Shown: positions 17,989-28,004, counted from the first letter of the stretch. The stretch is DNA of 64,000 nucleotides from Noviluteimonas lactosilytica (GCF_020866925.1 NZ_JAJGAK010000001.1:1780189-1844188); one strand, 5' to 3'. The notes: generated by a model from the letters alone, not told the origin. Translations and numbers: made by a program.

Positions 17989-18141
17989 GCATCACCTCCT
18001 GTCGAACGCGCATCTTGCGCTCCAACCCGTGGATGCGCGCGAAGGCGCGGCGTTCCCGCAATGCGTCGCGCGGGAACCTCGCACGCGCCGCCGCATCTGC
18101 TGGATATCCCACCGGAACACGCTCGCAGGAGTCACGCACCC

Positions 18142-18759
18142 ATGCTCGACGCTCGCCTCCAGGTCATCGACACCGCCGCCGCGCCCGCCACCGACGACGC
18201 GCCCCCGTCGCGCCACGAGGCCGAAGCCGCCATTCGCACGCTGATCCGCTTCGCGGGCGATTCGCCGTCGCGCGAAGGGCTGCAGGACACGCCGGCGCGC
18301 GTCGTGCGCGCGTACGAGGAATGGTTCGGCGGCTATGCGATCGATCCCGACAAACTGCTCGAACGCGACTTCGAAACCGCCGGTTACGACGACGTTGTGC
18401 TGCTGCGCGACATCCCCGTGCGCTCGATGTGCGAACACCACATGGCCGCGATCCGCGGTGTCGCGCATGTCGCGTACCTGCCGAACGAACGCGTCGTCGG
18501 CATCTCCAAGCTCGCGCGCCTCGTCGACGCCTACGCGCGTCGCTTGCAGATCCAGGAACGCCTCACCTGCGAGATCGCCGAGACGCTCGACCGCGTGCTG
18601 AAACCGCGCGGCGTCGCCGTCGTCATTCGCGCGACGCACGAATGCATCGGCTCGCGCGGCATCGCGATGCAGGGCGTGGGGATGGTGACACGACGCCTGG
18701 TCGGCGAATTCGAACGGGAGCCGTGGCGCAGCGAATTGCTTGCGACGCTGGCTACGTAG
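18142..18759 (+). CDS. folE: GTP cyclohydrolase I (second copy)
   Basis: This 205-residue type I GTP cyclohydrolase is a paralogue of the copy at 4.7 kb. Zinc ligands Cys97 and His100 (SMCEHHMAA) and Cys168 (HECIGSRG) are kept. It has a longer Ala/Pro-rich N-terminus (residues 1-24). AGGAG about 11 bases before the ATG supports the start. Having two full-length, apparently active copies suggests separate regulation or different pterin end products; that is inference. The 3' end overlaps ung by 8 bases, convergently. Confidence 0.94.
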   Translation: MLDARLQVIDTAAAPATDDAPPSRHEAEAAIRTLIRFAGDSPSREGLQDTPARVVRAYEEWFGGYAIDPDKLLERDFETAGYDDVVLLRDIPVRSMCEHHMAAIRGVAHVAYLPNERVVGISKLARLVDAYARRLQIQERLTCEIAETLDRVLKPRGVAVVIRATHECIGSRGIAMQGVGMVTRRLVGEFEREPWRSELLATLAT

Positions 18760-19465
18760 CCGCGGGCAAACGCCAATCGATCGGCGCCATCCCGTGCCGC
18801 ACGAGATACTCGTTCGTCTTCGAAAAATGCCCGCACCCGATGAACCCGCGGTGCGCACTGAGCGGGGAAGGGTGGGGCGCCTTCAACACGCGGTGCTTCG
18901 ACGTGTCGATCATCTTGCCCTTGGCCTGCGCGTAAGCGCCCCACAGCAGGAACACGAGGTGTTCGCGCTCGCGGTTCAGCGTTTCGACGACGTGATCGGT
19001 GAAGCCTTCCCAGCCCTTGCCCTGGTGCGCGCCGGCCTTGCCTTCCTCCACCGTCAGCACGGCGTTGAGCAGCAGCACGCCTTGTTCGGCCCAGTGCGTG
19101 AGGCAACCGTGCGAGGGCGGGGCGATGCCGAGGTCGCGCTGCAGTTCCTTGTAGATGTTCTGCAGCGACGGCGGCACCGCGGTGCCGTGCTGAACCGAGA
19201 AGCACAGGCCATGCGCCTGGCCGAAGCCGTGATAGGGATCCTGACCGAGGATCACCACTTTCACCCTGTCGAACGGCGTGGCGTCGAGCGCGGAGAAGAT
19301 CTGCGCCGGCGGCGGGAATACGTGCGCACCTTTCTGCATCCGCTCGCGCAGGAACACGCGCAGCGCCTGCATGTCGTCGCGCTTGAGGTAGTCGCCGACG
19401 CGCGCTTTCCAACCCGGTTCGAGGCGAACGCGATCGCCGTTGTCCGCGGCGGCCGCGTCGGTCAT
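18752..19465 (-). CDS. ung: Uracil-DNA glycosylase, family 1
   Basis: This 237-residue DNA repair enzyme removes uracil from DNA to start base excision repair. The water-activating loop ILGQDPYHG (Asp76), the uracil-binding LLLNAVLTV and the DNA-intercalating [10 protein letters not shown] (His198) are all intact, and length is normal for UNG. The start overlaps the double-receiver gene stop by 4 bases (ATGA), implying one transcript with that regulator, an unusual partner for ung. Confidence 0.96.
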   Translation of the reverse strand: MTDAAAADNGDRVRLEPGWKARVGDYLKRDDMQALRVFLRERMQKGAHVFPPPAQIFSALDATPFDRVKVVILGQDPYHGFGQAHGLCFSVQHGTAVPPSLQNIYKELQRDLGIAPPSHGCLTHWAEQGVLLLNAVLTVEEGKAGAHQGKGWEGFTDHVVETLNREREHLVFLLWGAYAQAKGKMIDTSKHRVLKAPHPSPLSAHRGFIGCGHFSKTNEYLVRHGMAPIDWRLPAAT

Positions 19466-20304
19466 GCGTCGATGCTGCGTTGTTCGGGCAACCGCGCCAC
19501 GCGCAACTGGAACAGCGTCTTGGTGACGAGCAGGCGCTCTTCGATGGGCTTGAGCACGAGATCGTTGGCGCCTTCGCGCAACAGGCCGGACTGGTTGTCC
19601 TTGTTCTCGTCGCCGGTCATCACGAGCACCGGCAGCTGGCGCTTGTTGTAACCGTAGTCGTTGCGGATGCGATCGAGCAGGTCGCGGCCGCTGAGTTCGC
19701 CCTTCAGGTAAACGTCGGTCAGCACGAGGTCGGCGCCGGGATCTTCGCCGCCGCGGAACGTATCGAGATGCTTGAGCGCATCTTCCGCGCTGATCGTGTG
19801 CACGACGCTCAGGCCCTGGCGTTCGAGCATGCGCTTGGTCGCCATCGCGACGACGCGGCTGTCTTCGACGTACAGCACGCGCGCGCCGGCGATCGCTTCA
19901 GGCTGCACGTAGCCGCGGATGAACGCGGCGAGCGCCTGGTGGCCGAGGCCCTTGTCGAAATAGTCGGTGACGTCTTCGCTGAAACTGCGGTCTTCCAGGC
20001 GCGCCTGCGCTTCGCCCGACACCACGATCACCGGCACGTAGGCCTGGCCCGACGCCGCGCGCACTGCCTTGGCGAGCGCGAGGCCATCGCCGTCGGCGAG
20101 GTTGAGCGCCGTCGTGACGAGATGGAACGGACCGGTCGCGAGCGCGGTCTTCGCGTCTTCGAGACCCGCGCAGCCGACCACTTCGACGTTCGGCAATTCC
20201 TTCACCAGCACGTCGCCGATCAACTTGCGCACGAGCTTCGAGCCATCGACGACCATGACGCGCGGCGCGTCGCTGATGAGATGACGGAGATCCTGGTTGC
20301 CCAT
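19462..20304 (-). CDS. Double-receiver response regulator
   Basis: This 280-residue protein is two CheY-like receiver domains and nothing else. The second (about 141-265) has the normal phospho-acceptor Asp197 (LVLTDVYL), with LVMTGDE and LKP. In the first (about 14-130) the same position is Ala66 ([11 protein letters not shown]), although Lys118 and Ser96 remain, so it is probably a non-phosphorylated pseudo-receiver used for binding. No output domain is present, so it likely signals through protein contacts. It is coupled to ung downstream and follows ftsX closely (8 bases). Confidence 0.85.
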   Translation of the reverse strand: MGNQDLRHLISDAPRVMVVDGSKLVRKLIGDVLVKELPNVEVVGCAGLEDAKTALATGPFHLVTTALNLADGDGLALAKAVRAASGQAYVPVIVVSGEAQARLEDRSFSEDVTDYFDKGLGHQALAAFIRGYVQPEAIAGARVLYVEDSRVVAMATKRMLERQGLSVVHTISAEDALKHLDTFRGGEDPGADLVLTDVYLKGELSGRDLLDRIRNDYGYNKRQLPVLVMTGDENKDNQSGLLREGANDLVLKPIEERLLVTKTLFQLRVARLPEQRSIDA

Positions 20305-20312
20305 GCGCGCGC

Positions 20313-21278
20313 TCAGTGGGTGGGGCGCGTCTGGCGCAGGAAGTGGCCGGTGACGACGCCAGCGCCGATCCAGCCGATCAGCGTCGCGCCCGCGAGCACG
20401 ATCGCGGCCTGCGTCGCATCGACGCCCTGCAACGCGAACGCACTGCCGTAGCTACCGGCGAGATCGGCGAGCGGTGCGCGCAAGGCGATCCACGCGGCGG
20501 TGAGCAACGCGAGTGCGAGGGCGCCCGCGGCGAGGCCGTACCACACGCCGAGATACAGGAACGGCCGGCGAATGAAGCCGTCGGTCGCGCCGAGCAATTG
20601 CAGCACGCCGATTTCGTCGCGGCGCGACTGGATGTCCAGGCGCACGGTGTTGCCGACGACGAGCAAGGCGCCGAGCCCGAGCAGCCCCGCGAGCACGAGC
20701 GCGACGCGGCCGCCGAAGCGCAGCCAGTTGTCCAGGCGCGCGCGCCACTGTGCGTCGTGCTGCACGAGGTCGGCTTCGGGCAGCGCGCGCAACGTTTCGG
20801 CGAGCGAGAGTTCGTCGCCGCGCGGCGTCACCACCAGCAGCCACGGCAAGGGATTCGATTCGCCGGTCGCGGCGAGCGCGTCCACGGCGTCGCCGAGCCC
20901 GTCGCGATCGCGCAGCGTCTTCAGTCCCTGGTCCGGCGAGCGCACGTCGACCGACGCGACTTCCGCGCGCTGGCGCAGCGTGCCGGCGATCGCGTTCGCG
21001 CGCGCAGCGTCATTGCCTTGCTTGAGGTACACCGAGATGTGGCGCGAAGTCTGCACGTCGCCGGCGAAACGCTGCACGTTCGACAACACGACCCACAGGC
21101 CGAGCGGCAACGCGAGCGCCACCGCCATCACGCCGATGGTCAGCAGCGTGGCCCACGGCTTGCGGAACACGCGGCCGAGGCTCGCGACGAAGCTGTAAAG
21201 ATGATGGTCGAACCACGCGCCGAGCCCTGTCGAATGCACGCGACGATCGCGCACGGCGCCCCCCGGTTGATCAGGCAT
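20313..21278 (-). CDS. ftsX: Cell-division ABC transporter permease FtsX
   Basis: This 321-residue four-pass membrane protein is the partner of FtsE. A cytoplasmic N-terminus precedes the first span (LLTIGVMAVALALPLGLWVVL). The large periplasmic domain is about 70-180, and three spans follow. FtsEX links the Z-ring to periplasmic cell-wall hydrolases. The start overlaps the ftsE stop by 8 bases, the usual ftsE-ftsX operon. Confidence 0.93.
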   Translation of the reverse strand: MPDQPGGAVRDRRVHSTGLGAWFDHHLYSFVASLGRVFRKPWATLLTIGVMAVALALPLGLWVVLSNVQRFAGDVQTSRHISVYLKQGNDAARANAIAGTLRQRAEVASVDVRSPDQGLKTLRDRDGLGDAVDALAATGESNPLPWLLVVTPRGDELSLAETLRALPEADLVQHDAQWRARLDNWLRFGGRVALVLAGLLGLGALLVVGNTVRLDIQSRRDEIGVLQLLGATDGFIRRPFLYLGVWYGLAAGALALALLTAAWIALRAPLADLAGSYGSAFALQGVDATQAAIVLAGATLIGWIGAGVVTGHFLRQTRPTH

Positions 21279-21960
21279 CGGCGAGCTCCTGCGGCGAGAT
21301 GTCGTCGGCGAGCTTGCCCTGGTCGAGCACGAGCACGCGCTTGCGCATGCGCTTGATCAGGCCGAGGTCGTGGCTGGCGACGAGCACGCTGGTGCCGCGT
21401 TCGGGCAGGGCCGCGAACAGCGCCATGATTTCCGCCGACAGCGTGGGATCGAGATTGCCGGTGGGTTCGTCGGCGACGAGCAGGTCGGGTTCGGCGACCA
21501 GCGCGCGTGCGATGCCGACGCGTTGCTGCTCGCCGGCCGAGAGCTGCGAGGGCAGGGCCTTCTCGCGCGCGCCGAGGCCGAGGCGGTCGAGCATCGAGCG
21601 CACGCGCTTGCCGATCTCGCCGCGCTTCATGCCGCGCAGGATCAGCGGCAGCGACACGTTCTCGCCGACCGTGCGGTCCATCAGCAGCTGGTGGTTCTGG
21701 TAGACGACGCCGACCGAACGCCGATGCAGCGCGACCTTGCCGCCGCGCACCTTCGCAAGGTTCTTCTCGCCGAACAGCACCGCGCCGCGCGTCGGGCGCT
21801 CGGCGAGCTGGATCAGTTTCAGCAGCGTGCTCTTGCCCGCACCGGAGTGGCCGGTGACGAACAACATTTCGCCGGGCGCGACCGCGAAGCTGACCTCCGT
21901 GAGCGCGACGTGGCCCCCGGGGTATTGCTTGCTGACGTTGTCGAAGCGCAGGACCGTCAT
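21271..21960 (-). CDS. ftsE: Cell-division ATP-binding protein FtsE
   Basis: This 229-residue ABC ATPase has Walker A GHSGAGKST (37-45), the Q-loop VYQNHQLL, signature LSAGEQQR, Walker B LLVADEPTGNLD and the switch histidine in VASHD. With FtsX it forms a divisome complex whose ATP cycle controls septal peptidoglycan hydrolysis. It sits 95 bases after rhlB on the same strand, separated by a REP pair. Confidence 0.94.
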   Translation of the reverse strand: MTVLRFDNVSKQYPGGHVALTEVSFAVAPGEMLFVTGHSGAGKSTLLKLIQLAERPTRGAVLFGEKNLAKVRGGKVALHRRSVGVVYQNHQLLMDRTVGENVSLPLILRGMKRGEIGKRVRSMLDRLGLGAREKALPSQLSAGEQQRVGIARALVAEPDLLVADEPTGNLDPTLSAEIMALFAALPERGTSVLVASHDLGLIKRMRKRVLVLDQGKLADDISPQELADA

Positions 21961-21981
21961 GGCGGCGAGTATGGCCCGTCA

Positions 21982-22054
21982 CGTCATTCCCGCGAAAGCG
22001 GAAATCCATGAAGTTGCGCAGTCGTACAGGATCCCCGCAGTCGCGGGGACGACG
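21982..22054. repeat. REP-like palindrome pair between rhlB and ftsE
   Basis: CGTCATTCCCGCGAAAGCGG (21982-22001) and the opposed ATCCCCGCAGTCGCGGGGAC (about 22031-22050) flank a short spacer. They are the same family as the units at 10.3 and 12.6 kb. Such pairs often stabilise upstream mRNA or limit read-through; here they may insulate ftsEX from rhlB. Confidence 0.65.
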
Positions 22055-22055
22055 A

Positions 22056-23798
22056 TCAGTGCTGCGAGCGCGGTGCGCGTGTCACCAGTGCCTTCAGGCC
22101 CTTGCCGATGCGCGCCAGCAACGACGGTCGAACGTCGGAGGGTGTGGCCGGTGCGGCGGCGCCCTGCGGCGACGACACCTGCGCCTGCAGCGCATCGCCT
22201 TCGAGGCGACGGCCGCCGCGACGGCGACGGCGCTTGCGCGGTGCGCGTTCGGCGTCCGGGCCTTCGCCGGCCTGGCCCTGGCCGTGGGCCTGGGCCTGCG
22301 GACGCGGCGGGCGCGGGGGCTTCGGTGCGGCGGCGACTGCCGCCTCCCCATTGCCGTTGACGCGCGCGGCATCCGCGACGACCGCTTCGCCTTCGCGCTT
22401 GCGCGGCGGACGCGGACCGCGCTCGCGGCGTTCGCCGCTGCGGCCTTCGCCCGGACGACCTGCGCCGGAACGGCCGCCACCGGGGCCGCCCTTGCCGCGG
22501 CCACCGCCGCGACGCTGTTCGTCGGCGGCGCGCTGCTCGCGCGCTTCCTTGAAGATCGAACCGATGCTTTCTTCCTCGCCCTCGGCCTCGCCTTCGACCA
22601 CCGCACGCGGCGCGCGCGGCACCGCGACGAGCATTTCCGGCGTCACGTGCTCGCCGGGGATCTTCTGGTCGATGTAGGCCTCGATGTCGGGCAACGACAT
22701 GCCGTAGCGCTCGCAGGCGAAGCTGATGGCGTCGCCTTCGGCGCCCAGGCGCGCGGTGCGACCGATGCGGTGGACGTAATCCTCGGCATCGAAGGGCAGG
22801 TCGTAGTTGTAGACGTGCGACACGCCGTCGATGTGCAGGCCGCGGGCGGCGACGTCGGTCGCCACGAGGATTTCGAGCTGGCCGGCCTGGAACTTCTTCA
22901 GCAGCGATTCGCGCTTCTTCTGCGGCACGTCGCCGGACAGCACGCCGACGCGGTAACCGCCCTTCTCGAGGGCACGGGCGACGCGTTCGACGAAGGCTTT
23001 CGTGTTCACGAAGACCATCGTGCGCGCGCCTTCGCTGCGCGAGAGCAGGCCGAGCAGGAGCGGGATCTTCTCTTCGTCGGCCGGGTAGTAGACCTTCTGG
23101 CGCACGCGTGCGGCGGTCACCGATTCGGCTTCGACGACTAGCTTTTCCGGCTCGTTCATGTGTTCGTACGCCAGCTCCAGCACGCGGTGCGAGAGCGTGG
23201 CGGAGAACAGCAGCGTCTGCCGCGTCGTGCGCTCGGGCATGCGGCGCAGCAGGAAGCGGATGTCCTTGATGAAGCCGAGGTCGAACATGCGGTCGGCTTC
23301 GTCGAGCACGCACGTTTCGCAGGCGTGCAGCGAGACCACCTTGTGCTGCTTGACGTAGTCGATCAGGCGGCCCGGGGTCGCGATGATCACGTCGGCGCCG
23401 GCCTGCAGCAGCGTGCGTTGCTTGTCGTAGTCCACGCCGCCGTAGACGAGCGCGAACTTCAGGCCGAGGTCGCTGGCGAACTTCACCGCGTCCTTGTGGA
23501 TCTGGATCGCGAGCTCGCGCGTCGGCGCGAGGATCAGCGCGCGCGGATCCTCCGGCCGGCGTTCGGCGAGCGCCGGGCGCGTCAGCAGGCGATTGATCAC
23601 GGCGATCAGGAACGCGAGCGTCTTGCCCGTGCCGGTCTGCGCCTGGCCGGCGAGATCGCGGCCGGCGAGTGCGATCGGCAGCGTCAGCGCCTGGATCGGC
23701 GTGCAGCGGTTGAAGCCCGCGGCCTCGAGTCCCGCGAGCAGCGCGGGGTGGAGGTCGAATTCGGAGAAAGCAATGTCGGTTAAGGGTTTGTCGCTCAT
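22056..23798 (-). CDS. rhlB: DEAD-box RNA helicase RhlB
   Basis: This 580-residue helicase has the full motif set: Q motif GFNRCTPIQ, motif I AQTGTGKT (53-60), motif II DEAD, SAT, and HRIGRTAR. After residue about 400 it carries a long low-complexity tail rich in Arg, Gly, Pro and Glu (for example [13 protein letters not shown] and [11 protein letters not shown]), typical of xanthomonad RhlB and likely to bind RNA or RNase E. The start at MSDKPLTD fits the family; an upstream open frame does not. RhlB unwinds RNA for the degradosome. It is divergent from trxA. Confidence 0.92.
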   Translation of the reverse strand: MSDKPLTDIAFSEFDLHPALLAGLEAAGFNRCTPIQALTLPIALAGRDLAGQAQTGTGKTLAFLIAVINRLLTRPALAERRPEDPRALILAPTRELAIQIHKDAVKFASDLGLKFALVYGGVDYDKQRTLLQAGADVIIATPGRLIDYVKQHKVVSLHACETCVLDEADRMFDLGFIKDIRFLLRRMPERTTRQTLLFSATLSHRVLELAYEHMNEPEKLVVEAESVTAARVRQKVYYPADEEKIPLLLGLLSRSEGARTMVFVNTKAFVERVARALEKGGYRVGVLSGDVPQKKRESLLKKFQAGQLEILVATDVAARGLHIDGVSHVYNYDLPFDAEDYVHRIGRTARLGAEGDAISFACERYGMSLPDIEAYIDQKIPGEHVTPEMLVAVPRAPRAVVEGEAEGEEESIGSIFKEAREQRAADEQRRGGGRGKGGPGGGRSGAGRPGEGRSGERRERGPRPPRKREGEAVVADAARVNGNGEAAVAAAPKPPRPPRPQAQAHGQGQAGEGPDAERAPRKRRRRRGGRRLEGDALQAQVSSPQGAAAPATPSDVRPSLLARIGKGLKALVTRAPRSQH

Positions 23799-23972
23799 GC
23801 GTCTGCAAGTCGTCCATGGGCGCCGGGTCGCCCTTGCGCCGGGGGGCGCCTGCGAAGCAGACTGCCGGCTCACTGAATCCGGGTGCGGGGCGGGGCTTGA
23901 AGCCGCGCCGGAAGCGCCCAAGTCTAGCAGCAGCCCGCGGACCCCCGCGGCTTTCCTTCACGAGGACGCACC

Positions 23973-24299
23973 ATGAACGACAACGTCATCCACGCCACCG
24001 ACGCCGATTTCGACTCCCAGGTGCTCAACGCCGACGGTCCGGTGCTGGTGGACTTCTGGGCGACGTGGTGCGGGCCCTGCAAGATGATCGCCCCCGCGCT
24101 CGACGAACTGGCCGCCAGCTATGCCGGTCGCGCCAAGGTGGTGAAGGTCGACATCGACCAGAACCGCAACACCGCCCTGAAGTACCACGTGCGCTCGATC
24201 CCGACCCTGCTGCTGTTCAAGGGCGGCCAGGTCCAGGCGACCCAGATCGGCGCGGTCGGCAAGGCGCAGCTGGCGCAGATGCTCGACAAGGCGCTCTGA
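23973..24299 (+). CDS. trxA: Thioredoxin
   Basis: This 108-residue cytoplasmic thioredoxin has the active site WCGPC (Cys33 and Cys36), cis-proline in IPTLLLF, and normal length. It reduces protein disulphides such as those of ribonucleotide reductase and peroxiredoxins. GAGG lies 7 bases before the ATG. It lies between rhlB and rho, a conserved neighbourhood in gammaproteobacteria. Confidence 0.97.
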   Translation: MNDNVIHATDADFDSQVLNADGPVLVDFWATWCGPCKMIAPALDELAASYAGRAKVVKVDIDQNRNTALKYHVRSIPTLLLFKGGQVQATQIGAVGKAQLAQMLDKAL

Positions 24300-24338
24300 T
24301 CGCCCCACACGCTGACTGGCCCGCAGGCCGGCAACACC

Positions 24339-24362
24339 CGGCGGCGCGCCTTCGCGCCGCCG
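24339..24362 (+). terminator. GC-rich hairpin in the trxA-rho gap
   Basis: A perfect 10-bp stem (CGGCGGCGCG, loop CCTT, CGCGCCGCCG) starts 40 bases after the trxA stop. It has no T-run, so it could protect the trxA 3' end or belong to the rho leader. Confidence 0.45.
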
Positions 24363-24402
24363 ACACCTTCGCAATTCCACACTACCCGGTGTCGCGGCAC
24401 GC

Positions 24403-24431
24403 TTGCCGCCGCGCCGGGGCAGTGCTAGTTT
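24403..24431 (+). promoter_or_regulatory. rho: Possible rho promoter
   Basis: TTGCCG and TAGTTT are separated by 17 bases, with TGC just before the -10 resembling an extended -10. This would give a leader of about 100 bases before rho; rho genes commonly have long leaders used for autoregulation. Confidence 0.35.
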
Positions 24432-24540
24432 TCATCGAACCCGGCGCTGCACTGCGTGCGCCGCACCCTTCTGAAACCCTCTTTTCCGTAAACCCGCTCG
24501 CGCAACCGCGAGCGCTCGCCGCTTAGCGAGGATCCCCAGC

Positions 24541-26208
24541 TTGTCCGATAACAACACCGAATCCGGCGAAGTCGCCGGCAAGCGCGTGCGTAAGCCGCGC
24601 GCCGCCGCCAGCACCGACGCCGCAGCCACCGCGGTCGCCACCCCGCCCGCACCGCCCGCGCCTGTCGAAGCCGCGCCCCCGCCGCCCCCGGCCCCCGCGC
24701 CGCAGGCCGACGCCGGCGGCGGCGATCGCAGCGACCAGGGCGGCGGCGGCCAGGAATCGCAGGAGGGCGGCCAGCGCAACGAGCAGCGCTTCGGCAACAA
24801 CCGCCGCGACCGCTTCCGCAACCGCCGCGAGCGCCAGCGCGAGCGCTACCGCGAAGACGGCATGCCGCAGGACAACGGCGGCGAACAACAGAACTACCCG
24901 CAGCAGCAGAACCGCCCGCTGCCCAGCGTCCCCGAAGGGTTCCCGCAGTACTCCCTCAGCGACCTCAAGGGCATGCCCGCGCCGAAGCTGCTGGAGATCG
25001 CGGAACAGCTGAACATCTCCGAGGGCGTCGCCCGCGCCCGCAAGCAGGACGTGATCTTCGCCCTGCTGAAGGTGCTGACCCGCCACGGTGAAGGCGTTGC
25101 CGCCGACGGCGTGCTCGAAATCCTCCCCGACGGTTTCGGTTTCCTCCGCGCGGCCGAGGCGAGCTACCTCGCCGGTCCGGACGACACCTACATCTCGCCG
25201 AGCCAGATCCGCCGCTTCAACCTGCGCACCGGCGATCACCTGTCGGGCCGCATCCGCTTCCCGAAGGACGGCGAACGCTACTTCGCCCTGTCGGTGGTCG
25301 ACACGATCAACGGCGAACCGCTCGAAGCGTCGAAGAACAAGGTCCTGTTCGAAAACCTGACGCCGCTCTTCCCGCGTCGCCGCTTCACGCTCGAGCGCGG
25401 CAACGGCAGTACCGAGGACATCGCGGGCCGCATCCTCGATCTCATGGCCCCGCAAGGCAAGGGCCAGCGCGCGCTGATCGTCTCGCCGCCGAAGGCGGGC
25501 AAGACGATGATGCTGCAGCAGGTCGCCACCGCGATCACGACCAACCATCCGGACGTGCACCTCATCGTGCTGCTCATCGACGAGCGCCCGGAAGAAGTCA
25601 CCGAAATGCAGCGCACCGTGCGTGGCGAAGTGATCTCGTCGACCTTCGACGAACCCGCCGCCCGCCACGTGCAGGTCGCCGAAATGGTGATCGAACGCGC
25701 CAAGCGCCTCGTCGAGCACAAGAAGGATGTCGTCATCCTGCTCGACTCGATCACCCGCCTGGCCCGCGCGTACAACAACGTCGTCCCGAGCTCCGGCAAG
25801 GTGCTCACCGGCGGCGTCGACGCCAACGCGCTGCACCGCCCGAAGCGTTTCTTCGGCGCGGCGCGCAACGTCGAGGAAGGCGGTTCGCTGACCATCATCG
25901 CCACCGCGCTGGTCGAGACCGGCTCGAAGATGGACGAGGTGATCTACGAAGAGTTCAAGGGCACCGGCAACTCGGAAGTGCACCTCAACCGCCGCATCAC
26001 CGAAAAGCGCGTCTACCCGGCGATCGACATCAACCGTTCGGGCACGCGCCGCGAAGACCTGCTCATCGAACCGGACCTGCTGCAGAAGATCTGGATCCTG
26101 CGCAAGCTCCTCCACCCGATGGACGAGATCGCCGCGATGGAATTCCTGCTCGACAAGATGAAGAACACGAAGTCGAACGACGAGTTCTTCGCCTCGATGA
26201 AGCGCTGA
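24541..26208 (+). CDS. rho: Transcription termination factor Rho with long N-terminal insertion
   Basis: This 555-residue hexameric RNA helicase ends transcription and is longer than the usual 420. Residues 1-135 are an added low-complexity region: Ala/Pro-rich, then Arg/Asn/Gln-rich ([13 protein letters not shown]). The Rho N domain follows ([19 protein letters not shown], 137-182), then the cold-shock RNA-binding domain, Walker A SPPKAGKT near 316, and [11 protein letters not shown]. The start is TTG at 24541; the family opening (MSDNxTE) and GAGGA upstream support it. Confidence 0.94.
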   Translation: MSDNNTESGEVAGKRVRKPRAAASTDAAATAVATPPAPPAPVEAAPPPPPAPAPQADAGGGDRSDQGGGGQESQEGGQRNEQRFGNNRRDRFRNRRERQRERYREDGMPQDNGGEQQNYPQQQNRPLPSVPEGFPQYSLSDLKGMPAPKLLEIAEQLNISEGVARARKQDVIFALLKVLTRHGEGVAADGVLEILPDGFGFLRAAEASYLAGPDDTYISPSQIRRFNLRTGDHLSGRIRFPKDGERYFALSVVDTINGEPLEASKNKVLFENLTPLFPRRRFTLERGNGSTEDIAGRILDLMAPQGKGQRALIVSPPKAGKTMMLQQVATAITTNHPDVHLIVLLIDERPEEVTEMQRTVRGEVISSTFDEPAARHVQVAEMVIERAKRLVEHKKDVVILLDSITRLARAYNNVVPSSGKVLTGGVDANALHRPKRFFGAARNVEEGGSLTIIATALVETGSKMDEVIYEEFKGTGNSEVHLNRRITEKRVYPAIDINRSGTRREDLLIEPDLLQKIWILRKLLHPMDEIAAMEFLLDKMKNTKSNDEFFASMKR

Positions 26209-26224
26209 TCTTTCTCGCGCAACG

Positions 26225-26249
26225 GCGCAGCCCGGAAAACGGGTTGCGC
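26225..26249 (+). terminator. Hairpin after rho
   Basis: GCGCAGCCCG, loop GAAAA, CGGGTTGCGC gives a 10-bp stem with one G-T pair, 16 bases after the rho stop. There is no T-run, so its role as a terminator is uncertain. Confidence 0.45.
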
Positions 26250-26307
26250 ACCCGCGTGAAGCAAGCGCATCATCGCTGCAAGTGGGTTGGGGGTTCCCGG
26301 CCGGCGT

Positions 26308-27036
26308 CTAGCCTCGGCGTTTTCGCCGGGGCTTTTCGCTTTCTGGAGGCGGGAAACGCTTGTCGGCCAAGACGCCCAATGCGCGGTTCGGCTGCCCGGG
26401 CCGAAACACGGCGATGCCGAGCGGACGCGCGACGAGATCGGCGATCTGAAGGCCCGGCGAATTGATTTTCTTGTCCGCAAAGACCAACTCGAAGGGCAGC
26501 GACGCTCCCCAACGGTTCGCGCCGTTGCAGATACCGCGGAAAGCCTCCCCCAAGCTTCGGTCTTCCTTCGCGCCCCGGCATTCGACGACCACGTGGGTGA
26601 CCCTTGTTTCGCTCGAGCGTTCGTCGATGAATTCGTGCAGCGATTCCAGGCACGTGCGGAGCGCGAGGGTGTATGGGTTGTTCTTCTCGCGCTGTCGGCC
26701 TGCGAGCCTGCGCTTGTCGATGACGCCACTGATCAGCGTGAAGTTGCCTGAGTCGATGATGTCCGTCAGTTCAGCGAGGAACGCCTGCTTGTGCAGTCGA
26801 TCGTCGAACCGGAACGCCCCCTTTTCCTTGCGTATGTCGTGCTCGTGCAGCACGACGGCATCGTGCCCGAAGTGGCGAAACTTGAAGGCCTCGATCGAAG
26901 GGGCGAGTTTCGCCACGTAGTGCGCCTTGCGGAACACGCAGAAGGCCAGCGCGAAGATCGGATATTCCGGGTCGATACGCTCGACCCCATGATCACCGCT
27001 CTCGTCGACGTAGACGATGTAATCGCCGAATCGCAT
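26308..27036 (-). CDS. DUF3800 family protein
   Basis: This 242-residue protein opens with YVDESGDHG, the hallmark of the DUF3800 family, and has a later acidic cluster (FADKKINSPGLQIADLVA) that together suggest an RNase H-like metal-binding fold. DUF3800 genes are often found in mobile or defence-rich regions; the function is not established. Codon use is less GC-biased than its neighbours (AAG/GAA-rich stretches such as REKNNPYTL), consistent with acquisition. It converges on rho, and its last codons lie over a small hairpin that could end rho transcripts. Confidence 0.85.
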   Translation of the reverse strand: MRFGDYIVYVDESGDHGVERIDPEYPIFALAFCVFRKAHYVAKLAPSIEAFKFRHFGHDAVVLHEHDIRKEKGAFRFDDRLHKQAFLAELTDIIDSGNFTLISGVIDKRRLAGRQREKNNPYTLALRTCLESLHEFIDERSSETRVTHVVVECRGAKEDRSLGEAFRGICNGANRWGASLPFELVFADKKINSPGLQIADLVARPLGIAVFRPGQPNRALGVLADKRFPPPESEKPRRKRRG

Positions 27037-27130
27037 TGGCCAGCGCCCATGGGTGAGCCCCGGATGCTAATGGTCGGCGCGGGTCGCAACCATGCGCGCG
27101 CGACCATTCGGACGGAGGAAACGCCTCGCG

Positions 27131-27937
27131 TCAGAGCATCTTGCCGACGACGTCCGACTGCAGCGTCACCGGCTCGTCGCGCATGGCGAAGGCGCTGCCC
27201 GACGCCAGCGTCGCGACATCGGGCATCTTCGGTTGGTCGTCCGCCGGGAGCCACGGGATCCGCTTCATCTCGCGGAAGAGGTGGTCGTCCGCGTCGTCCG
27301 CCGCACCACCGGATCCTGCGATTCGATAGTGGATCGGCAGGAAGTAGGTGTCGTCCGCCTCTTCGCCGTAGGCGAGCTCGGCGGGGCGGAACTTGGACTT
27401 CCGTACAGCCTTCCTGATCTCGTCGCCGATCATGTTGCGGCGGACCGGATCGATCTGCTTGCCGCGCGTGTTGGCGATCGAGACGACCAGGGCGTCGGCC
27501 ACGTTGCCTTCGGCGTCGAGTCGCAAGGCGACGAGCACGTCCATGCGCGTGTTGAGTTGCGGCAGGACGATGCGTGCATTCCGCGCGCGTGCCTGCGCGA
27601 ATGCCAGGCGCGTGACGCGCAGCTTGTAACCGCCTTCGACCGGAACGCCTTCCAGGTCCAGCGTCATCGCCGTTCGCACGGGCGTGGGAACGCCGTCGCG
27701 CAGGACCGGTTCGAAGCGCCAGTGCTTCACGGCCGCTTCGACGATCGGCTTGAGTTGCGCCGGTGTTTGCTCGTCGACCGTCGCGCGATCGACCGTGCCG
27801 TCGGCTGCGAGGTAGAGATCGCCCATGACCTGCACGGTCTTCCTGTCGGGCGCCTGCGCGAACGCGAGGCCTGCCGCGAGCACGGCGAGTGCGCAAAGCC
27901 CGCCCATCACCCTTGAAATCCGGTCGAATCGACGCAT
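27131..27937 (-). CDS. Periplasmic TonB-C-terminal-like protein
   Basis: This 268-residue exported protein has a signal peptide at residues 1-29 (GLCALAVLAAGLAFAQA). The segment IVEAAVKHWRFEPVLRDGVPTPVRTAMTLDL matches the second half of TonB C-terminal domains, and a second weaker copy may follow (VLVALRLDAEGNVADALVV, KSKFRPAELAYGE). It lacks the TonB N-terminal anchor and proline stretch, so it is probably not a normal energy transducer. The start is placed at MRRFDR, just before the signal peptide; a start at 28006 would add 23 polar residues. It is divergent from the Kef gene. Confidence 0.68.
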   Translation of the reverse strand: MRRFDRISRVMGGLCALAVLAAGLAFAQAPDRKTVQVMGDLYLAADGTVDRATVDEQTPAQLKPIVEAAVKHWRFEPVLRDGVPTPVRTAMTLDLEGVPVEGGYKLRVTRLAFAQARARNARIVLPQLNTRMDVLVALRLDAEGNVADALVVSIANTRGKQIDPVRRNMIGDEIRKAVRKSKFRPAELAYGEEADDTYFLPIHYRIAGSGGAADDADDHLFREMKRIPWLPADDQPKMPDVATLASGSAFAMRDEPVTLQSDVVGKML

Positions 27938-28004
27938 CCCTGTTTCCCCATCGGGGTCATCCCCCCGTCCGGGCGATCCTACATAATCGGACGAGGAGGT
28001 GGTC

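Noticed and set aside
15778-18141. Long open frame in front of the second folE
   Set aside because: It runs antisense to ntrB and the Rieske flavoprotein and has no recognisable protein features; folE starts at 18142.
20313-21356. Long plus-strand frame opposite ftsX
   Set aside because: Shadow of ftsX; Arg/Ala/Glu-rich and without a start signal.
26312-26340. Hairpin with T-rich tail as the rho terminator
   Set aside because: CCTCGGCG-TTTT-CGCCGGGG then CTTTTCGCTTT is plausible, but it lies in the 3' coding end of the DUF3800 gene and the T-run is broken, so it is not listed as a feature.
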